Positions 59,033-64,000 of a DNA stretch of 64,000 bases are shown here, piece by piece. The DNA comes from Streptomyces sp. WMMB303. GTDB lineage: Bacteria; Actinomycetota; Actinomycetes; Streptomycetales; Streptomycetaceae. The notes under the pieces were generated by a model. It was not told where the DNA came from. It did not search any database and saw only the letters and a list, made by a program, of their open reading frames with translations. Position 1 is the first letter of the stretch. Every line of letters begins with the position of its first letter. Made by a program: the position numbers and the translations under genes. Location of the stretch: positions 2,194,001-2,258,000 of the forward strand of contig NZ_JARKIN010000001.1 of the NCBI RefSeq assembly GCF_029351045.1, read 5' to 3'.

Positions 59033-60517
59033 TCAGGCGAACGGCTGCGGAAGCCGGGTGATCTCGTCCTCGGACAGCACCGGATGGCCCATCGCGCGGG
59101 GCGCCTCGTACAGCCGCGGGTGGCCCAGGTAGCGGGCCCGGTGCACGAAGGAGAGCGGCATGAGCCGGGGTACGGCGACCCGGACCGCGGTGGCGCCGGC
59201 CTGCCGGGCCTCGTCGGTGGTCAGGTCGACGGCGATCACTTCGCAGCCGCGTGCGTGCAGCCGCTCCAGCAGCCAGTCCAGGACGCTGCGCGGGTCGGTG
59301 GCGGCGGGGCGGGGCAGCGCGCTCAGCGGCCGCTCCTCCCGCTCGCCCTCCAGCAGGAACGCGAAGCGGTCGCGGGCCGACCGCGGTCCGGCCTGTGCCG
59401 CACCGCCGACGACGTCGACCAGTTGTTCGGCGTCGTCGCCCGGCCGCCCTTCGCGTGCCTGGTTGGTGATGTGGTGCCGCAGCGCGATCCGCAGGGACGC
59501 GGCCTCGCGGTGCAGCTTGGCGACGGCGTCGCCGGGGTCGGGATCGCAGGTGGCGGCGACGATCTGGGCCAGTTCGGGGTCGTCGTCGGCGAGTTGCACC
59601 CCGTAGATCACCGGGATGCCCAGATCGGTGGTGGCGTCGAAGAACCGGGTGCGTACGTGCGGGTTGGCGGCGCGCCGAACGAACGCGCGCTGCCGGGGCG
59701 AGAGCGCTTCGGTCTCCACCGTCAGCCGGGGCAGCCGCAGCCTTTGCAGCCAGGTCAGCGCGATGGAGTCGCGCTCGACGACTTCGAGCAGCCCGTTGAC
59801 GACGGCGGCGGCCGGGTCGGTGTGCACGGCGCAGCCGGTGGAGACGGGGTGGCTGACGCGCTCCCCGCGCGACTCGGGCGGGTTCTTCAGCCACACGTGC
59901 ACGGCGGGCACCCAGACCGGCCGGCGCCGGGTGAAGGACCAGCCGCGCACCCAGCGCATGGGCGCGTCCGGGTCGGGGCCGACCAGTCCGTGGCCGCCGG
60001 CGGCGAGTTCGGCGGCCGACAGCCGGGGCCAGGAGTCCAGCGGGACGGCCTCGTCGCCGAGTTCGGCGGCTGTCGCCCAGCGGCAGCGACCGGTGTCCCG
60101 GGCGCAGGAGGAGTAGCGCTCCAGGGACTCGGCGACCGCCAGCAGCGCGGCCCGGTCGGCGGACAGATCGCCGCCCGCCCCGTCGAAGTTGCCGTGCTCG
60201 GCTCCCAGGTCCCAGTCCTCGTGCCCGGTCAGCACGTGGCCGGGGTCGCCCAGGGAGGCGGTGAAGATGGGGAAGTCCGGGTCGCCGGGGCTGCCGGGGA
60301 GGCGCACGGCGCCGCTGACGAGGCCGTAGGGCGAGACGAGGTCACCCATCCGGCGCAGCGAGGCGGGCGGTGGTGCGGTGGCCGGCTCCTGGACGGCGGT
60401 GGCCTGTCCGGGGGTCTTCGGGGCGGCGGCCTCCGGGACGGCGGGGCCGGTTTCGGAGGCGGCCTCGGGTGCGGCGGCATCGGGGCGGGGCAGTGTGGTC
60501 GTCGCGTCGGCGTTCAT
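59033..60517 (-). CDS. YcaO cyclodehydratase
   Basis: 494 aa. ATP/Mg motifs of YcaO: LLAVAESLERYSSCARD, then HPVSTGCAVHTDPAAAVVNG and LLEVVERDSIALTW; late RVAVPRLMPLSFVHRARYLG. The C-terminus ends RLPQPFA, Pro-containing as in azoline-forming YcaOs. Residues 1-70 are an Ala/Pro/Thr-rich linker. It activates peptide amides with ATP so that Cys/Ser/Thr side chains cyclise to (ox/thi)azolines. The ATG at 60517 shares a base with the permease stop. Confidence 0.92.
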   Translation of the reverse strand: MNADATTTLPRPDAAAPEAASETGPAVPEAAAPKTPGQATAVQEPATAPPPASLRRMGDLVSPYGLVSGAVRLPGSPGDPDFPIFTASLGDPGHVLTGHEDWDLGAEHGNFDGAGGDLSADRAALLAVAESLERYSSCARDTGRCRWATAAELGDEAVPLDSWPRLSAAELAAGGHGLVGPDPDAPMRWVRGWSFTRRRPVWVPAVHVWLKNPPESRGERVSHPVSTGCAVHTDPAAAVVNGLLEVVERDSIALTWLQRLRLPRLTVETEALSPRQRAFVRRAANPHVRTRFFDATTDLGIPVIYGVQLADDDPELAQIVAATCDPDPGDAVAKLHREAASLRIALRHHITNQAREGRPGDDAEQLVDVVGGAAQAGPRSARDRFAFLLEGEREERPLSALPRPAATDPRSVLDWLLERLHARGCEVIAVDLTTDEARQAGATAVRVAVPRLMPLSFVHRARYLGHPRLYEAPRAMGHPVLSEDEITRLPQPFA

Positions 60518-61677
60518 CAGTTCTTCTTCTCCGTGTACCAGCGGAAGGCGCGGACGGCCGCGGCGGTCAGCAGCGCGGCGGTGGCGGCGATCAGCAGCCA
60601 GTCGAGCCACTGCGCGTGCCGGGTGACACCGCCGGTGACGTCGTGCCGGAGCGCGTCGCCCAGCAGCGCCACCGGGTTCCAGGACAGAACCTCGGCCAGT
60701 CCCTCGGGCATCAGCTCCAGCGGGAAGAGCACGCCGGAGCCCATCAGCAGGAGCGGGGTGAGCAGCCCGGAGAGTGCGTTGGTCAGTTCCGGCGAGCGCA
60801 GGGTGCCGCCCAGCAGGAAGCCCACCGACATCAGCAGCCACATGCCGAGCGCGGTGGTCAGCAGCATGGTCAGCGCGGACAGCGGCGTCAGCAGGCCCAG
60901 TACGGTCGCGACGGCCCCGGCGACGGCGAGCAGTGCCAGCCCGAGCGCGCCGCGCGCGGGCAGCAGCGAGGTGAGGATGGCCTGCGGTCTGGCCGGTGTG
61001 GTGCGCAGCAGCCGGAGGGTGCCGTTCGCGCGCAGCGAGACCAGCGTGCCCGCGGTGGCGCTCAGGGCGAGCGACATCAGCGCGAAGACGAGGACGCCCG
61101 GGAGCACGAACGGCATCGGTTCGAACGGCGGACTGCCGTCGGTGCCCACGGCCTCCAGAGTGCGCCCGTCCCAGCCGGTGCCCGGCAGCGCGTCGCGCAG
61201 TGCGGAGACCACCGAGGGGCTCTCGGGGTCGGTCACCACGCGCAGCGCCTCGCCGTCGGCGGACGGGGCGACCACGGCGTCGGTGTCCTGGGGCGCGGCG
61301 CGCGGCCCGTCGACCGCGGTGACCCGCGAACCGTCGCCGAGCGCCGAGCTGAGCCGGGCCGCCTGGGTGTCGCTGCCCACCACCGCGATCGTGTAGGGAC
61401 CGCCGGCCCAGGTGAGCTGCATGATGGCGACGAACAGCCCGGCGAGCAGGACCGGGAAGACGACGCTGAAGAACAGCGCCATCGGGTCGCGGACCAACTC
61501 CTTGGTCATGCCCCTGGCCAACGCGGTGAACTCCCCGCGGGGCGCGGTGCCGGGGCCGTCGGGACCCGGCGGGGGCGGCTGCGCGATGTCTGCCGTGCCG
61601 GTCCGGGCGCCGTCGGCGCGCGGACCGTCGTCCTGCGCCGGACCGGTGGCCGTCCGGCTCGTCCCGAGTGTGCTCAC
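60517..61677 (-). CDS. ABC-2 type permease of the RiPP exporter
   Basis: 386 aa. Hydrophilic N-terminus of about 65 residues, span 1 (MALFFSVVFPVLLAGLFVAI), an extracytoplasmic region of about 120 residues, then five spans (FVLPGVLVFALMSLALSATA, LLTPLSALTMLLTTALGMWL, LLTPLLLMGSGVLFPLELMP) and a WYTEKKN end. GTG at 61677 overlaps the ATPase stop by 4 bp. Exports the mature peptides or provides immunity. Confidence 0.88.
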   Translation of the reverse strand: MSTLGTSRTATGPAQDDGPRADGARTGTADIAQPPPPGPDGPGTAPRGEFTALARGMTKELVRDPMALFFSVVFPVLLAGLFVAIMQLTWAGGPYTIAVVGSDTQAARLSSALGDGSRVTAVDGPRAAPQDTDAVVAPSADGEALRVVTDPESPSVVSALRDALPGTGWDGRTLEAVGTDGSPPFEPMPFVLPGVLVFALMSLALSATAGTLVSLRANGTLRLLRTTPARPQAILTSLLPARGALGLALLAVAGAVATVLGLLTPLSALTMLLTTALGMWLLMSVGFLLGGTLRSPELTNALSGLLTPLLLMGSGVLFPLELMPEGLAEVLSWNPVALLGDALRHDVTGGVTRHAQWLDWLLIAATAALLTAAAVRAFRWYTEKKN

Positions 61678-62735
61678 CGCGGGCTTCCTCCTTCCGGGCG
61701 GGCGCCGCCGGCCGCGGCCGGTGCCGCGTCGGCCGCCGCCGGAGCGCTGTCGGCCGCCGGAGCGGTGCCGGTCGCGGCCAGGAAGGCGTCCTCCAGCGTC
61801 GGACGGTGGAGGCGTACGTCCGCTTCGGGCGCCCGTTCCTCCAACCAGGCCACAGCGCGCTCGGGCCGCCGGGCCTCGACGGTGAACCGCGGTGCGCCGC
61901 CGCCGTCCCCGGGCTCGGCCCGCACCGCGTCGGCGCCGAACTCCGCGCGGGCGGCCCGCAGCAAGCCCTCCTGGGAGGAACGGACGGTGACGGTGCTGCC
62001 GGCGGTGAGATCGCGCACGATCTGTGCCGGGGTTCCGGAGGTGCGCAGCCGCCCCTCGTGCAGGACGGCCAGCCGGTCGCACCGCTCCTCGGCCTCCGCC
62101 ATGGCGTGGGTGCTCAGCAGGAAAGTGGTGCCGCCCGTGCGGGCCCTGTTGATGACAGCCCAGGCGTCGCGGGAGGCGTGCGGGTCGAGCCCGGTGGTGG
62201 GTTCGTCGAGGACCACCAGCGGGGTGTTGCCCACCAGCGCCGTGGCCAGCAGCAGCCGCTGCTGCTGGCCCCCGGAGAGCCGGGCGGTCCTGGTGCGGGC
62301 CTTGTCGGTGAGGCCCAGTTCGTCGATGAGCGCGGGTACCGGGCGCGGGTCGGGGTAGAGCGACGCCCACATCCGGAGCGTCTCCTCCACCTGGAGGCGG
62401 GGGAAGAGGCTGGTCTTCTGCGGCTGGAGGGAGAGCGCGCCGCCCAGCCAGGCGTCGCCGCGCCGCCCGGATCCGAGTTGCCTGCCGAGCACCCGCACGT
62501 GTCCGGCGGCGGGCCGCAGCAGCCCGGTGACCGCCGCGATCGTGCTGGTCTTGCCCGCTCCGTTGCGGCCGAGAAGACCGAAGATCTCGCCGCGCCCGAC
62601 GGTGAAGCCGACATTGTTCACGGCCGTGAAATCGCCGTAGCGGACGGTGAGTTCCTCGACCGCGAGGACATGCGGGTCGCCGGACTCGGCGGCCTCGGTA
62701 TCCGGACTTTCACTGCGTTCTTGAATGCTGAACAT
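61674..62735 (-). CDS. ABC transporter ATPase of the RiPP exporter
   Basis: 353 aa, DrrA/CcmA-type. Walker A GRNGAGKTS, signature LSGGQQQRLLLATAL, Walker B LVVLDEPTTGLD, H-loop LLSTHAMAEAE. The C-terminal DUF4162-like region is followed by an Ala/Pro tail. ATG at 62735 lacks a clear ribosome-binding site; it is the first gene of the RiPP operon and faces a LysR-like gene across 352 bp. Confidence 0.9.
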   Translation of the reverse strand: MFSIQERSESPDTEAAESGDPHVLAVEELTVRYGDFTAVNNVGFTVGRGEIFGLLGRNGAGKTSTIAAVTGLLRPAAGHVRVLGRQLGSGRRGDAWLGGALSLQPQKTSLFPRLQVEETLRMWASLYPDPRPVPALIDELGLTDKARTRTARLSGGQQQRLLLATALVGNTPLVVLDEPTTGLDPHASRDAWAVINRARTGGTTFLLSTHAMAEAEERCDRLAVLHEGRLRTSGTPAQIVRDLTAGSTVTVRSSQEGLLRAARAEFGADAVRAEPGDGGGAPRFTVEARRPERAVAWLEERAPEADVRLHRPTLEDAFLAATGTAPAADSAPAAADAAPAAAGGARPEGGSPR

Positions 62736-63087
62736 TTCGACGCTGCACCCCCACGTCCGCGCAATACGTCGACACGTTCTGCGCTGTGCGTCAGGCCGGC
62801 CCGATCGGCCGTGATCGGGAGCAATGCTGGTCGCCCGCCGGAACCTGCGGCAAGGGGTGTTCGGAGAGACCGAATGCCGGAACCGGCGTACAGAAGAGGG
62901 GACTTGAGCGTTTCGACGAACGGCCTACCTGTCAGTCTCCTTGTGCCGCAAGGGACTTACGGGAATAGTGAGTCGTCCGACCAGGCGGATACCACGGGAT
63001 GACCTTCCCTGCTCGGGCACCGGCCAGGACCGGGCCCGGTGTCCGCAATGCACCGAGTTTGCATGATTTGCCATACGGGGAGACTCA
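62736..63087. other. 352-bp divergent promoter region of the RiPP operon
   Basis: Lower G+C than its surroundings, no gene seen. It should hold the promoters for the minus-strand RiPP operon and the plus-strand LysR-like gene. I see no perfect operator; LysR-type T-N11-A sites cannot be singled out by eye. Confidence 0.5.
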
Positions 63088-63417
63088 GTGAACGATCGGA
63101 TGCTTCGCGCCTTCGTCACCTGTGCACGAACGGGCAGCGTGACCAGAACGGCCAGCGCCTTGGGCTACTCGGCCGCCAGCATCAGCGACCAGATCCGCCA
63201 GCTCGAAGTCCACACCAGGAAGCCGCTGTTCCGCCGCACCCCGGGAGGCATGAGTCTGACCGAGGCGGGTAGGCGCATGGTTCCGGTGGCCCACGACATT
63301 CTCTCGCGGATGGATCTGCTCTGCCGCTGCGAGGAATTGCCCGGACGCGGCAGGCGGCGCCGCGGCCACCATTCCGCACCACTGCGGGAAGTGCACGCCG
63401 TGCACCGCACCGCCTGA
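63088..63417 (+). CDS. LysR-like regulator, DNA-binding domain only
   Basis: 109 aa, GTG at 63088 with GGGAG at 6 bp. Residues 1-66 are a LysR winged helix (MLRAFVTCARTGSVTRTASA, then LGYSAASISDQIRQLE and LFRRTPGGMSLTEAGRRMV). The linker helix starts, but the roughly 200-residue effector domain is absent; the protein ends in an Arg/His-rich tail. No continuing LysR frame is visible in the 180 bp downstream. It is either a dedicated short regulator of the adjacent RiPP operon or a truncated one. Confidence 0.75.
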   Translation: MNDRMLRAFVTCARTGSVTRTASALGYSAASISDQIRQLEVHTRKPLFRRTPGGMSLTEAGRRMVPVAHDILSRMDLLCRCEELPGRGRRRRGHHSAPLREVHAVHRTA

Positions 63418-63480
63418 ATCAGCGGGCATTCACGAATCGCGTTCGCGAAGGAAAAGCCAGAAGTTCACGCAGCGGCGTGC

Positions 63481-63525
63481 GCGAAGGCGGGGAGCGATGG
63501 GCGAAGCATCGCTCCCCGCCTTCGC
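63481..63525. terminator. 19-bp perfect-stem bidirectional terminator
   Basis: Arms at 63481-63499 and 63507-63525 (GCGAAGGCGGGGAGCGATG and its complement) with a 7-nt loop, between convergent regulator genes. Confidence 0.85.
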
Positions 63526-63595
63526 ATATGCGGGTTCCCGCTCGGTGCGGCGCTTTCCCCGCGCGGATTTCCCGCGGCGGTCGGGACGGGCGGGG

Positions 63596-63937
63596 CTACC
63601 GCTCGCCGGAGTCCGCCGGCGGTTCCGCCTCCGGACCCCGGGCGATGGCCTGGAGGCCCTCGCAGTGCTCCTGGAAGATCCGCCTGCCCTTCGGGGTGGC
63701 CTTGAGCCAGGTGCGCGGACGCTTCCCGAGGTACCCCTTCTCGACCTCGATCAGGCCCGCCTCCTCGAGCGCCGCCGACTGCTTGGAGAGAGCCGAGTCG
63801 CTGACCTCCACCACATCCCGGACGAAGCGGAACTCCAGCCGTTCGGCCGAGGCCAGCGCGGCAAGTACGGAGAACCGGACCGGGGACTGCAGCAGCGGCT
63901 CCAGCCGGTGACGCGGGTGGCGTGCGGTGCTGCTCAC
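63596..63937 (-). CDS. Winged-helix transcriptional regulator (HTH_34/MarR-like)
   Basis: 113 aa. Winged-helix pattern LQSPVRFSVLAALASAERLE, then VEVSDSALSKQSAALEEAGL and an Arg-rich wing (GYLGKRPRTWLKATPKGRR). Matches small padR/MarR-like regulators that accompany membrane or ABC genes. The GTG at 63937 overlaps the stop of the upstream membrane gene by 4 bp, so it probably regulates that unit. Confidence 0.82.
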   Translation of the reverse strand: MSSTARHPRHRLEPLLQSPVRFSVLAALASAERLEFRFVRDVVEVSDSALSKQSAALEEAGLIEVEKGYLGKRPRTWLKATPKGRRIFQEHCEGLQAIARGPEAEPPADSGER

Positions 63938-64000
63938 CGCGCACCCGCCCGGCGGGCCAGCAGTGCCGCGCCCAGCGTCCACGCCGCGAGCACGGCCAGC
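63934..64000 (-). CDS. C-terminal end of a membrane protein (partial)
   Basis: Only the last 21 codons are in the window. They read as a final hydrophobic span (LAVLAAWTLGAALLA) and a short basic tail (RRAGAR), followed by a TGA coupled to the regulator start. An ABC or other integral membrane protein is likely; identity cannot be given. Confidence 0.5.
   Translation of the reverse strand, partial: LAVLAAWTLGAALLARRAGAR

Noticed and set aside
1..64000. CRISPR array or rRNA operon
   Set aside because: No regularly spaced direct repeats, cas-like genes or rRNA-like segments were seen. The only RNA gene identified is tRNA-Arg.

Overview
The window is about 72% G+C. Its genes have strong third-position GC bias, GTG starts are frequent, and neighbouring genes often overlap by 4 bp (ATGA/GTGA). 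Family content (LAETG-sorted surface protein, dynamin-like GTPase pair, DUF6247, TOMM and lanthipeptide enzymes, FecBCD-type lipoproteins) points to Streptomyces or a close relative. All assignments come from reading translations and motifs by eye; no database search was possible.

Layout. (1) 0-9.5 kb, core: partial ettA, a thioester-domain wall protein, an SSB paralogue, and two adjacent dynamin-like GTPases, the membrane-anchored one with a very long disordered N-terminus. (2) 9.87-15.72 kb, an apparent integrated element: a tRNA-Arg(UCU) gene carries a 17-bp segment repeated exactly at 15707. Between the copies lie a truncated class I lanthipeptide locus (C-terminal lanB fragment, lanC, thiopeptide-type protein), an IS3 element that has lost its end at the lanB junction, and a DUF6247 gene. 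(3) 15.9-21.4 kb: tyrosine phosphatase, NarL-type two-component system, DedA and MMPL membrane proteins.

(4) 21.5-39.9 kb, probable metal-acquisition/small-molecule island. From right to left on the minus strand: FecB-FecCD-FecE transporter, a 49-aa peptide ORF, a DUF364 protein, a PduX-like threonine kinase and a cysteine-synthase-like PLP enzyme. A hairpin follows, then a second FecB-FecCD-FecE set, an MFS exporter, a cytochrome P450, an isocyanide synthase, a small unknown and a DUF4132 protein. A divergent EntS-like MFS exporter faces the first FecB gene across a perfect Fur/Zur-type palindrome. I read this as a metal-regulated metallophore pathway without an NRPS next to an isonitrile pathway. 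The chemistry is inferred.

(5) 40-49.7 kb: DUF4232 lipoprotein, BCCT transporter, a YheO/DauR-like regulator coupled to a threonine-synthase-like enzyme, an FGE-like protein, a HAD protein that lacks both key acidic motifs, a DJ-1/PfpI protein, a universal stress protein, about 1.1 kb without a convincing gene, and DUF2267.

(6) 49.8-62.7 kb, a RiPP cluster on one strand: ABC exporter, YcaO cyclodehydratase, two ThiF-like partners (one fused to a SagB-like domain), a second SagB-like oxidoreductase, four paralogous Ser/Thr/Cys-rich precursor peptides, a tandem-hairpin attenuator, a PqqD/M50 membrane protease and a split LanB (glutamylation plus elimination). The set predicts azole- and dehydroamino-acid-containing peptides of goadsporin or thiopeptide type, with at least four products. 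(7) 63-64 kb: an unusually short LysR-like regulator, a winged-helix regulator and the end of a membrane protein gene.
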